This document shows, in pieces, positions 24,101 to 32,600 of a stretch of DNA of 34,593 bases. The stretch comes from JAIBBG01 sp043748015 (GTDB taxonomy: Bacteria > Bacteroidota > Bacteroidia > Flavobacteriales_D > Sanyastnellaceae). The notes under the pieces were generated by a model. That model saw only the letters and a list, made by a program, of their open reading frames with translations. It was not told the origin of the DNA and ran no database searches. The stretch is from positions 1-34,593 of the forward strand of contig JAYTOA010000106.1 of NCBI GenBank assembly GCA_043748015.1, given 5' to 3'. The number at the start of each line of letters is the position of its first letter. The first letter of the stretch is position 1. The position numbers and the translations under genes are program-made.

Positions 24101-26935
24101 TTCACGCCAACTCAAGCCGGAGTATTCAACCTTGCATATACAATTGGTACAGGCTCATGCCAGAATACAGATGTTATGGTAATGACGGTATATGCGCTGC
24201 CCACAGTTTCTGCCGGAGCAGATGCAGGAGTTTGCGCTGGACAATCGATACAATTAAACGGAAGCGGGAGCAGTAGTGTACCATTTGCATACCAATGGAA
24301 TAATGCAAGCAGTTTAAACAATGCTGCTTCAGCACAACCTACAGCGACAGTTGCTACGACAACCAATTTTGTATTGACGCTAACAGATAATAACGGATGC
24401 ATAACATCCGATGACATGAATCTGACAGTAGTTGCAATGCCTGTTGCAGGATTCACGCATGCTGCAGCTGGCTGCACAAACACTCCGATTGTTTTCACCA
24501 ATACATCAACAGGTGCAGTGAATTATTCGTGGAGTTTGGGTAACAGCAGCAATTCGGTTACAGTAAATCCTCAGGCAACTTATCTTACAAATGGAATTTA
24601 CAACGTTACCCTTACTGCCAATAACTCCTTAGGATGTTCGAATGTGATGAATTCAAGTATTGAAATCGTCAGTGTACCTGCAGCTTCCTTTGCTCTTTCG
24701 GCAGTTCAAGGATGTTCACCTCTAACAGTGAGTTTCAATAATACCTCTTCTGGCGGATATGTAAATTACAATTGGAATTTTGGAAGTTCAAATTCAACAC
24801 AGGCAAATCCTGCCCCGATGAATTTTACGACAGCGCTTTCGACTACAAATTATCCCGTCACATTAACGGCAACAAATCTTTGCGGATCGAATACGTACTC
24901 ATCCAACGTGCTTGTACATCCTCAACCCGCGGCCTCATTCAGCACAGATCTTTCGTCTTTGTGTTCTCCTGTAACGACAGTCTTTACCAATTCATCAGCA
25001 GGTAATCCAAATACATATCATTGGGATCTTGGAGATGGAGATACATCTGACGATCCTGTTCCGCAGCCAAAAGTTTATACTACAGAAGATAATTCTGAAG
25101 ATTTTGTTATCACACTGGTTGTTTCGAACACATGCGGAACAGACAGCGCACAAGCCGTTGTAACAGTCTTGCCGAATACTGTAGAGATGAATTTGCAACC
25201 GACAGTAACAGAGGGTTGTTCTCCGTTATTTGTGACATTCAACAACTACACAACCGGAGCCACAAACTATAGTTACACATTTGGCGACAATGGGTCATCC
25301 ACGTTGATGAGTCCGAACCACATTTATTCAAATGCCGGAACATACACGGTAGCGCACTATGCCAACGATGGTTGCAGCTATGATACAAGCATAGTAACCA
25401 TAGTAGTGCTGCCATCACCCACGATAAGCATTACAGCAGATGAATCGAACGTTTGTCCAAATACGAACGTCCATTTCCATTCACAAACAACAGGACAGAT
25501 ACAAACCATTGAATGGAATTTCGATGACAATGGTGTTTCGAATGGCGGGGATGTGGAGCATTCATTCGGCGTTGGGAATACGTATTACGTAAGCGCCACT
25601 GCAACTGCCACAAACGGCTGTCCTGCTTCCGGTTCGATGGCTTACCTGGTTCATCCGCAACCAGAACCCATCATGAATTTGAACAACACGATAGGTTGCA
25701 GTCCATTCAATGTTTGTTCGAACAACGCAACTATCGGCACAAACACTTACAACTGGAATTTTGGAAATGGCTTTACCACAAGCAACACAAATGCCTGTCA
25801 GAACTTCGTGAATACTACATTCAGTGCTATTGATTACCTGATTGCGCTTGATGCGCAAAATCAATTTGGATGTTCCGGTCATGAAGAACAAATCATTACA
25901 GTACAACCACAGCCGGTAAGCACTTTCACACTTGGTAGTTATTCCAGTTGCACACCATTGGAAAATGTATTGGTGAATGTGAGTACGCAAGGCTCAACCG
26001 CATACGCGTGGTTTGACAACGGAACCCTTATCTCAAATGCATCAGTTCCCATTCTTCAGTTTGCAAGCATAGGTAATCACAATGTGCAACTTGTATCAAG
26101 CAATGACCTTGGCTGCACAGCAACAGATCAACAACTTTACACAGTGCATCCTACACCTGACATAGATATTATGCCAGACAAATTCAATGGTTGTGCACCT
26201 TTGACAGTCAATTTCGAAAATGAAACCAGCGACGGTTTGGTTTGGTCATGGTCATTCAGCAATGGACAATTGAGTTCCAATCAAAACCCTGAAATAAATT
26301 TTGAGGATCCCGGAATGTATGACGTGCAATTGATGGCAACATCACCATTCGGATGCACGAGTGAACAGTTTTTCGACGACATGATTGAAGTTTTTGTTGT
26401 ACCGGTTGCAGGATTCGGATTCACTCCAAACGGCGAAATTATTTATCAACTTGATGTGGCGTTTGCTGATTCAAGTTTAGGTGCAACGGAGTATTATTGG
26501 GATTTTGGCGACGGTTCGGGTTCATACGAAATGAATCCCACACATCATTTTGACAGAGGCGGAAATTTCACAGTAACGCAAAAAGTGATGAACGAATTTG
26601 GATGTATTGCAACGCAAAATCACATGGTGAATATTGACAATACTTTCTACGTGTATATACCGAATTCATTCACACCAAATAATGACGGGATCAACGATTT
26701 GTTCGTTCCATCATTCAGTTCGACAGAAGAAATAAAATCCTATTTGTTTGAAGTAGTCAACCGTTGGGGAGAAATTATTTTCAGAACAGACAATCCGGAA
26801 ACCGGTTGGATGGGCAATACGCGCGAAGGCCAATATTATACTCATAATGATGTCTTCACATGGAACATCAAGATTGCGTTCAACAACAAGCAAGTCGACA
26901 GACAATACACAGGTTCTGTTTTGGCGATTCGCTAA
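21182..26935 (+). CDS. Giant repeat adhesin with T9SS type B (gliding-associated) C-terminal domain
   Basis: The 1917-aa protein starts at GTG 21182: a stop codon lies four codons upstream and no ATG in the frame would keep the signal peptide (KSLINSWFVVLLSMIFTMFS, then VCKSYSQ). Residues about 32-1089 are fourteen Ig-like modules of roughly 70-80 aa, most starting (N/S/D)AG or NGG and containing GxWSG or TTNYxLT and a paired-cysteine pattern. Residues about 1090-1822 hold nine PKD-like modules (GCSPLTVSFNNTSSGG, YYWDFGDGSGSYEMNPTHHF, YNVTLTANN). Residues 1823-1917 (YVYIPNSFTPNNDGINDLFV ... VVNRWGEIIFRTD ... YTGSVLAIR) are the CHU_C / T9SS type B domain, typical of surface adhesins such as those acting with gliding machinery. 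Expected on the cell surface, in adhesion or matrix binding; ligand unknown. It diverges from the protease gene. Confidence 0.93.
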   Translation: MKSLINSWFVVLLSMIFTMFSVCKSYSQCTVNAGPDVTKCQGQPYNPGPSVATSGTTGTVTYSWNGTTFNPTPNTSLAPTTTTTYTLTIQDANGCVATDQIVVTILSLPVVNAGPDTTICSGMNSPLCATATSPNGAITLYTWMSGPPSQCRMVAPTIQTTYTVTAVDATGCQKSDALTVFIYPLPAVSAGSNISMCLAQGTTQLSGSPAGGIWSGPGVNPSGLFTATTNGNFNLTYTYTNSNNCSNSSQVTVTVTSPTPINGGPDIEICRNAPAIQLPNVGIWSGSTYVNAGGVFTPSTVGIYSLTVTNTSSGCTVTDDVVVTVLSLPTVNAGSNVAICNGQFTALNATATSVNGAISTITWTGAGLSNSGILNPTASPNSTTNYILTVTDAANCSANDDIQVTVNAIPIVNAGPNITFCSNSGPQTLTGFSPAGGTWSGSGVNTGGVFTPSGTGTYTLTYTYTNGANCTATATRDVTVIGPGTVNGGNDVALCLNAPTYQLPTGGTWTGSIWVTSAGVFTPGATGNYNLTYTASTGQCMASDQVLVHVLALPVNNAGADQSICVGQTAQLDAVVSSSNGAITTYNWSVGSVSNSSIPNPTTTPNSTTNYTLIATDVAGCSTSDIVMITVNPLPVVNAGNDISTCLNGGNVGMAGFSPIGGTWSGSNVDVNGVFSPTSLGSFSLSYSFTNSSNCSATDIVVVSVINPGPLDAGPDQIICQFATPVQLNNAGSWSGSPLVTSGGLFNPSAIGDHTLTFSAMSGGCMATDQLVVTVRPAPTVNAGADVSVCTGTVVSLNGTATVASGSITSYSWNSTSVSNTSISNPTLTLNNNLSLIFSATDSEGCIGSDQIDLVANPIPIVDADADISFCDQGIAQQLTGFSPSGGVWSGSFVTPSGSFNPQTAGSYTLNYCFTNEFNCSACDDKVVTVIATTYANAGNDVSVCVGSPAVNLQPLTSGGTWTTTSMLTAAGEFTPTQAGVFNLAYTIGTGSCQNTDVMVMTVYALPTVSAGADAGVCAGQSIQLNGSGSSSVPFAYQWNNASSLNNAASAQPTATVATTTNFVLTLTDNNGCITSDDMNLTVVAMPVAGFTHAAAGCTNTPIVFTNTSTGAVNYSWSLGNSSNSVTVNPQATYLTNGIYNVTLTANNSLGCSNVMNSSIEIVSVPAASFALSAVQGCSPLTVSFNNTSSGGYVNYNWNFGSSNSTQANPAPMNFTTALSTTNYPVTLTATNLCGSNTYSSNVLVHPQPAASFSTDLSSLCSPVTTVFTNSSAGNPNTYHWDLGDGDTSDDPVPQPKVYTTEDNSEDFVITLVVSNTCGTDSAQAVVTVLPNTVEMNLQPTVTEGCSPLFVTFNNYTTGATNYSYTFGDNGSSTLMSPNHIYSNAGTYTVAHYANDGCSYDTSIVTIVVLPSPTISITADESNVCPNTNVHFHSQTTGQIQTIEWNFDDNGVSNGGDVEHSFGVGNTYYVSATATATNGCPASGSMAYLVHPQPEPIMNLNNTIGCSPFNVCSNNATIGTNTYNWNFGNGFTTSNTNACQNFVNTTFSAIDYLIALDAQNQFGCSGHEEQIITVQPQPVSTFTLGSYSSCTPLENVLVNVSTQGSTAYAWFDNGTLISNASVPILQFASIGNHNVQLVSSNDLGCTATDQQLYTVHPTPDIDIMPDKFNGCAPLTVNFENETSDGLVWSWSFSNGQLSSNQNPEINFEDPGMYDVQLMATSPFGCTSEQFFDDMIEVFVVPVAGFGFTPNGEIIYQLDVAFADSSLGATEYYWDFGDGSGSYEMNPTHHFDRGGNFTVTQKVMNEFGCIATQNHMVNIDNTFYVYIPNSFTPNNDGINDLFVPSFSSTEEIKSYLFEVVNRWGEIIFRTDNPETGWMGNTREGQYYTHNDVFTWNIKIAFNNKQVDRQYTGSVLAIR
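21515..24208 (+). repeat. Four tandem A-B-C super-repeats of Ig-like modules in the adhesin
   Basis: Three distinct module types recur in fixed order. Type A has NGAI...W and TTNYTLT...DA.GC; type B has SP.GG.WSG..V and Y.(Y/F)TN..NCS; type C has GG.W(S/T)GS, GxF(T/N)P and GxCMA(S/T)DQ. Super-repeats start at 21515, 22175, 22850 and 23525 and end at 24208, with lengths 660, 675, 675 and 684 bp. One extra A module precedes the array (21275) and one follows it (24209). Confidence 0.85.
24449..26647 (+). repeat. Nine PKD-like modules in the adhesin
   Basis: Each module of about 80 aa starts with a GCSPLxVxFxN-type strand, has a W(N/S/D)(F/L)G(D/N) core and a Y/F-V-TLxAxNxxGC strand, and ends in VxVxPxP. 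The last copy (YYWDFGDGSG, FDRGGNFTVTQKVMNEFGC) is the closest to the PKD consensus; earlier copies are more diverged, so this is not recent duplication. Confidence 0.8.
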
Positions 26936-26979
26936 AGCAGTATTCGTGGAGAAAATTGTCGATTAGATTGTAAATCCGT

Positions 26980-27570
26980 TCACGAAAAAATTCTCGCAAT
27001 GGTCTTGAAGATGATGCTCAAATCCTTTCCGAAGTTGTGATCACGCACATACTCCAGATTCAATTTCAATTTCGCCGGCATTATTTCTTCAATGTACACT
27101 TTCTCCGGATCGGTGGATTTTGCAAGTAATTCGCTTTCGCTGAAATAGAGCAGTGAAGCATAATCAGTGATTCCGGGTTTAATAGTAAAAACGTGTTTCT
27201 GTTCTTTGTTGTACAGACTCACATACCTGGGCACCTCAGGTCTTGGACCAACAAGACTCATTTCTCCGACCAGTACATTCCATAATTGAGGTAACTCATC
27301 CATTTTATACTTTCTCAAAACATATCCGACTTTGGTAATTCGACTATCTCTTGCGCCAACAGTTAGTTGCCCGGCGGATTCAGCATTTGGTCGCATTGAT
27401 CTGAATTTCCAAAGTTTAAAATGTTTTTCATGAATGCCAACGCGTGTTTGTCCGAAGAAAGCTCCTCCTCTGCTATCAAGCAAGATCATAATGATGATGC
27501 AAATGAAAAGGGGAAGCAGTAGCAGAATGAGAAACGATGAAAAGGCGATATCGAAAAGTCTTTTCATCAT
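26980..27570 (-). CDS. PglC-like monotopic phosphoglycosyl transferase (bacterial sugar transferase)
   Basis: The 196-aa protein has one N-terminal hydrophobic segment (FDIAFSSFLILLLLPLFICI) forming the re-entrant membrane helix of small monotopic phosphoglycosyl transferases. The family motifs follow: GQTRVGIHEKHFKLWKFRSM, the catalytic Asp91-Glu92 in KMDELPQLWNVL, GEMSLVGPRPE and VFTIKPGITDYASL. It transfers a sugar-1-phosphate from a nucleotide sugar to undecaprenyl phosphate, starting a glycan at the inner membrane face. Length fits the PglC core type, without the long N-terminal domain of WcaJ. It overlaps the aminotransferase stop by 4 bp. The donor is probably an amino sugar made by the aminotransferase (inference). 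Confidence 0.93.
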   Translation of the reverse strand: MMKRLFDIAFSSFLILLLLPLFICIIIMILLDSRGGAFFGQTRVGIHEKHFKLWKFRSMRPNAESAGQLTVGARDSRITKVGYVLRKYKMDELPQLWNVLVGEMSLVGPRPEVPRYVSLYNKEQKHVFTIKPGITDYASLLYFSESELLAKSTDPEKVYIEEIMPAKLKLNLEYVRDHNFGKDLSIIFKTIARIFS

Positions 27571-28790
27571 GTTTTCGAAACGCCTTCAACAGCATTGACT
27601 ACCGCATTTGAAATAAGATGTACTTGTTCATCGCTCAGATCGTAATAAACAGGAAGTGAAATTTCGCACGAATAGTTTTTCAGTGAGTTCGGATAATTTT
27701 TGATATCGAATCCAAGATTCTTGTAGAAACTTAAAAGTGGCAAAGGTTGAAAATGAACATTGACAGAAATACCTTCATTCGCAAGTATCGTTATCACCCT
27801 ATCTCTTTTTGCTTCATCTAAATGTGGAATCCGAAGCATGTATAAATGATAACAGCTCTCGCCCAAATCACTTGTGAAATCAGGCGTCAAAAATGAATGA
27901 ATGTTTCCGAAGAAAAGATTATAGCCTTCGCAAATATTCTTTCTTCTAACGAGAGTGTCGTCATCGTAACGATCCATTTCCACCAAACCGATAGCAGCAT
28001 GAATATCGGTCATATTGCATTTGTAACCGGCTTCAACAATATCGTAACGCCATTGGCCCGCTTGCGTTTTAGAAAGCGCATCCTTTGTTTGACCATGTAG
28101 TGCAGAAATATTTAATGAAGTCCAGATTTCATTGTTATCAAAAGGAGCCGGAAGGTTCAAAGTCACTGCACCACCTTCAGCCGTCGTCAAATTCTTTACA
28201 GCGTGAAAAGAAAATCCGAAGACGTCTGTCTGATTACCAACTTTCCGATTTTTGTATGTCGCACCAAAACTATGTGCTGCATCAGCCATCACCAGAATCC
28301 TTCCCAGTTTTTGTTGATTAGGATGAGCAGCTGTGAATCTATCGTTCACTTTTTTAGATTTTACGAGATTCATCAGAAAGTCATAATCGCATGGCATTCC
28401 ACCAATGTCAACGGGCATGATGACTTTGGTTTTCGAAGTGATTTTAGATTCGATCAAAGAAAGATCGATGTTGAAACCATTGGATTCAATATCGATCATG
28501 ACCGGTATTGCGCCCACGTGCATAACAATATTAGCGGTTGCGGCATAAGTGTATGCGGGAATAATCACTTCATCACCCGGTCCTACACCATACCATCGCA
28601 ACACTAATTCAGCAGCATTCGTCCATGAATTCAGGCAAAGCGTGCGGCCGGCACTGCAGTATTCATTGATCCTTTTTTCAAGCTCCCGGGTCTTCGGTCC
28701 GGTAGTTATCCAACCTGAACGAAGCACTTCAGTGACAGCATCAATTGTTATTTGATCAATACGGGGAGGAGAAAAAGGAATGGGTTTCAT
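27567..28790 (-). CDS. DegT/DnrJ/EryC1/StrS-type sugar aminotransferase
   Basis: The 407-aa PLP enzyme shows the family's landmarks: SGWITTGPKTRELEKRI near the N-terminus, PAYTYAATANIVMHVGAIPV, the cofactor-binding MADAAHSFGA (Asp170), the PLP-lysine Lys199 in SFHAVKNLTTAEGG, and later NMTDIHAAIGLVEMD and VNVHFQPLPLL. It would transfer an amino group to a keto-nucleotide sugar, like PglE, WecE or WbpE. An insertion around residues 140-165 (KSKKVNDRFTAAHPNQQKLG) is longer than in classical members as I know them. Translation is coupled to the phosphoglycosyl transferase (ATGA overlap). The acetyltransferase that often accompanies this pair (PglD) is missing here. Confidence 0.93.
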   Translation of the reverse strand: MKPIPFSPPRIDQITIDAVTEVLRSGWITTGPKTRELEKRINEYCSAGRTLCLNSWTNAAELVLRWYGVGPGDEVIIPAYTYAATANIVMHVGAIPVMIDIESNGFNIDLSLIESKITSKTKVIMPVDIGGMPCDYDFLMNLVKSKKVNDRFTAAHPNQQKLGRILVMADAAHSFGATYKNRKVGNQTDVFGFSFHAVKNLTTAEGGAVTLNLPAPFDNNEIWTSLNISALHGQTKDALSKTQAGQWRYDIVEAGYKCNMTDIHAAIGLVEMDRYDDDTLVRRKNICEGYNLFFGNIHSFLTPDFTSDLGESCYHLYMLRIPHLDEAKRDRVITILANEGISVNVHFQPLPLLSFYKNLGFDIKNYPNSLKNYSCEISLPVYYDLSDEQVHLISNAVVNAVEGVSKT

Positions 28791-28867
28791 ATCTGGTGCG
28801 AAGTAAGAAAAATTTCGCCCAAATATTGATATTGAAAACCGAAACAGTTCTTATTGGGCAAGAACAA

Positions 28868-29563
28868 TCAATAATCCTTGACATCAACATCGTAGTCCCA
28901 CTTGCCGACCACTGTCTCCTCTTGCTGCTCTTGCTTTAGCAATTCAAGAAATTCATTTCTGGGCATTGTGATGGCGCCCAATGAAGCAAGATGATCGTTG
29001 TACACCTGACAATCAATGATTTTCCAACCCTTCATTTTTAGAAATCCTACAAGATGAGCGAAAGCAATTTTAGAGGCATTGGTCATTGTGGTGAACATAC
29101 TTTCACCAAAAAAAACGCAACCAAGACATACGCCATAAAGACCTCCAACGAGTTTGCCTTCGTGCCAGACTTCCACCGAATGTGCGTATCCAAGATTGTG
29201 TAATTCCGTGTATGCATTCACCATTTCATCCAGCAACCAGGTTGCGTTTTCTCGCTTTCCGGCTCTGCAGCCTTCCAGCACACCTCCAAAATCCCGATCC
29301 ATCGTAACGCGCATTTCATATTTATTCATGGTGTTTCTCACTGAATGAGAAAGTCGAAACTTGTCGAGATATAGTATGCAACGTTGCTCGGGAGACCACC
29401 AGACAATATCGCCGGGATCATTGTACCATGGAAAAATGCCACGCGAGTATCCACTGAGCAATCTATTGGGTTCAAGATTGCCACCATATCCAATAATGTC
29501 CCCTTCAAACTCGCTAGGCTTGGGAAACCATATTTCATCTTCAGGCAGCTCGTAAACAGGCAT
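28868..29563 (-). CDS. aat: Leucyl/phenylalanyl-tRNA--protein transferase
   Basis: The 231-aa protein matches Aat across its length: FPKPSEFEGDIIGYGGNLEP, LLSGYSRGIFPWYNDPGDIV, WWSPEQRCIL, then TWLLDEMVNAYTELHNLGYA, HSVEVWHEGKLVGGLYGVCL, FFGESMF and IIDCQVYNDHLASLGA. It attaches Leu or Phe from aminoacyl-tRNA to N-terminal Arg or Lys of proteins, marking them for ClpS/ClpAP degradation under the N-end rule. Cytoplasmic housekeeping gene. It lies 77 bp upstream of the sugar aminotransferase, with no terminator seen between, so read-through is possible; a 133-bp region divides it from the divergent giant T9SS gene. Confidence 0.95.
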   Translation of the reverse strand: MPVYELPEDEIWFPKPSEFEGDIIGYGGNLEPNRLLSGYSRGIFPWYNDPGDIVWWSPEQRCILYLDKFRLSHSVRNTMNKYEMRVTMDRDFGGVLEGCRAGKRENATWLLDEMVNAYTELHNLGYAHSVEVWHEGKLVGGLYGVCLGCVFFGESMFTTMTNASKIAFAHLVGFLKMKGWKIIDCQVYNDHLASLGAITMPRNEFLELLKQEQQEETVVGKWDYDVDVKDY

Positions 29564-29660
29564 TTCGTTAATTGTATCGCGACTAAAATAATCTCATAAT
29601 ATTTTTTCAGTATGCAATTTCGATTTTTTAGAAGTCAAGGTTTACCAATTCTTTCTCAGA

Positions 29661-29688
29661 TTGTTGACGAATAGAAATTGTAAATTCG
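29661..29688 (+). promoter_or_regulatory. Promoter of the giant BNR/LamG T9SS protein gene
   Basis: TTG at 29661-29663, a 17-bp spacer and TAAATTCG at 29681-29688 fit TTG-N17-TAnnTTYG. The ATG at 29697 follows 8 bp later, giving a very short leader and supporting that start. Confidence 0.6.
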
Positions 29689-29696
29689 CGATTCTA

Positions 29697-32600
29697 ATGA
29701 AAATAATTACCACAACTCAACGATCATTTCTCACAACTTTCCTTGCATTTGCAATAGTTTCCAATTGCAATTCTCAGATTGCAGTTCCAGACTGGAGTAC
29801 GAGGATGCAGGATCGTTCCCTCACTTTTGATCAGATCATTCAAGAGCATACGCAAATGGTTCCTGAAATGCCTGTCGAGCCTGGTCAGGGTTATAAGCAA
29901 ATGGAAAGATTTCGCTGGCTTTACGAATCTCGTTTAAAAGATAACGGGAATATTCCTGACGGCGATGACGTCATACATCAGTGGATGGCAATTAAAGATT
30001 ACAATCAAAGCAGATCATTGGCGGGCAACTGGTACGCATCGGGCCCGATACTCGATACAGTGACGACGCGTGATTTGATACCAGGAGTTGGTCGAGTGAC
30101 ATCAGTTGCTTTTCATCCCACCAATCCCGATATTTTATTGGCCGGATCACCAGCCGGCGGACTTTGGCGAAGCCTTGATGGCGGACAGACATGGTCTACG
30201 AACACAGATCAACTGCCTACTTTGGGGATTTCTTCTATCGCTTTTGACCCTTCCAATCCGGATATCATTTATGCCGGAACAGGCGACCGTGATGCGAGTG
30301 ATTCACCGGGCATGGGCGTTATAAAAAGTATTGACGGAGGTCAGACATGGGAATTATCGAATACCGGAATTTCAACTTTCACGGTAGGATGCATCAGAAT
30401 TCAAGAAGGGACAGGTCACATATTCGCAGCGACGAGCAATGGCATTCAGAAAAGCATCAATGGCGGACAGACTTGGACTTCCAGCGGACCAAATTCCGGG
30501 AATTATAAGGATCTTGAGTTTCATCCAACAAATAATCAGATCATCTATACTTCAGTATTGGGACGATTCTACCGCACGGAAAATGGTGGTGCAACTTGGA
30601 CATGGATATCAGACGTATTGGGATCGAGCACGCGCATGTGCATAGCGGTAACTCCGGCAGCCCCGGATTTTGTTTATGTCATCAGAGCCAATACAACTTC
30701 TTTCTCCGGATTTTTCAAAAGCGAAGATGGAGGTGCTACATTCACTACTATGAGCACAACACCTAACATTCTTGGGTGGGCTGCAGACGGCAGCAGTACT
30801 GGTGGTCAAGCCTGGTACGACCTATGTCTTGAAGCTGATCATATCAATCCTGAAGTTGTTTATTTGGGAGGAATTAGGGCGAAGAAATCAATTGACGGTG
30901 GCGCAACATGGTTGGACATCAGCAATAATTTTCTGCATGTCGATATGCATGAAATGGCGATTTCGCCCCATACAAAAAATCTGTATTTGTGCAATGATGG
31001 TGGCTTGTACAGATACCTTGACAATCAGGAATGGAAAGACATCAGTTCGGGAATGGTGATCGGTCAGATTTATCAATTCGGTCAATCCAATCACAGTCCG
31101 AATCATTCGCTCAGTGGTTTTCAGGATAATGGAACTATGGAATTCAATGGAGTATTCTGGAAGCGACGAGGCGGTGGTGATGGATTTGAAAGCGCATATG
31201 ATTTTACCGACCCCGCAGTTTGGTACAATAGCATTTACTATGGTGTAGTTTACAGGACAAATTCGCAAGTGAACAATGAAAAAATATGCGGTCTGGATGT
31301 TTTGGATGTAACGGAAGACGGCGCCTGGAACACGCCGTATTTCCTGCTAAAATCAGATACAACAGCGAACACCATGTTTGTCGGTTTGAAGAATTTGTGG
31401 CGATCAACCAATATTAAGCATTCTGAAAAAGACAGCATAGTTTGGGAAAAGATCAGCAACAATCTTTACAACAACACGACCAATATCAATGAGCTGGAAA
31501 GCAGCTTGAGCAATCCTGACATTGTTTTTTTAGCAAAAGATAATCGCCGACTTTTCCGCACGAACAATGCCAATGGAGAAGTACCGGTTTGGGTGAACAT
31601 TACCAACAATCTTCCTGTGTTTCAGGTTCCCATCAATTCAATAGAAACACATCCAACAGATACCAATATTGTGTACATCTGTTTTCACAACGACGTCTAT
31701 AAAAGTGTGAATCAAGGATTGAACTGGACTTTACTCACCAGCGCCTTTCCCGACGTATCCACCAACACAATAGTGATGGACACAACCAACGCAGAGATTG
31801 AAGCGCTTTATCTGGGAACCGACATGGGAGTTTATTACAAGGACAACACCATGACTGAATTTATTCCCTTCAATCAAGGTATGCCAATAAGTGCAAGGGT
31901 TACCGAACTTGAAATTTACTATGGCGCAACGCCTTCAGAGCATCGAATTAAAGCTTCAACCTATGGTAGAGGATTATGGGAAAGCGATTTAAACAGTCCT
32001 GATGTGAATGAGTTTCCTGCTGTTGCTTCCATTGTGGCAGCTGATGGCGGCAATGAAGCCTTCGGATCGTTCGATGTGAATATTATATTCTACAAAAATC
32101 TGAACGAAACCAATGTCACGGGGTTCGACAACCTACTCGACGATATTTGGACTGAAAATGCAGTGATCAATTCCATCACCGGCGGTCCGTCACATTACGT
32201 TGCCAATGTTATTCCAACAGATTATGGAAGCGTAAAATTGATGGTTCCTCATGCTGCGGCCATTGAGGATGGAAATATTCCAACTTTCCGCAGTGACACC
32301 TTAAAACTCGTATATGCAGAAGCTCCGCAGCAACTTGGATCAAAAGGACCGGGTGGTGTAGGTGATTTGAATTCTATGACGTTTTGGTTGCGTGCAGATC
32401 AGATGACCAATACAATTGGCGCCGGCGTTCAATCATGGAGCGACATCAATGGCAGTGATTATTTCGCGGTTCAAAACAATCCTTTAAAAATGCCGGAACT
32501 CGTAAGTGGAACTGAAGGAATAAGCGGACAGAAAGCCTTGGAATTTGATGGTGAAGACGATGTGATTAGTCTTTATGATGTTGTTCCCGGCCGATCCATT

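Noticed and set aside
21515..24208. Regularly spaced repeats as a CRISPR-like or satellite array
   Set aside because: Period is about 660-684 bp, repeats are diverged at DNA level and kept in reading frame; they are protein modules.
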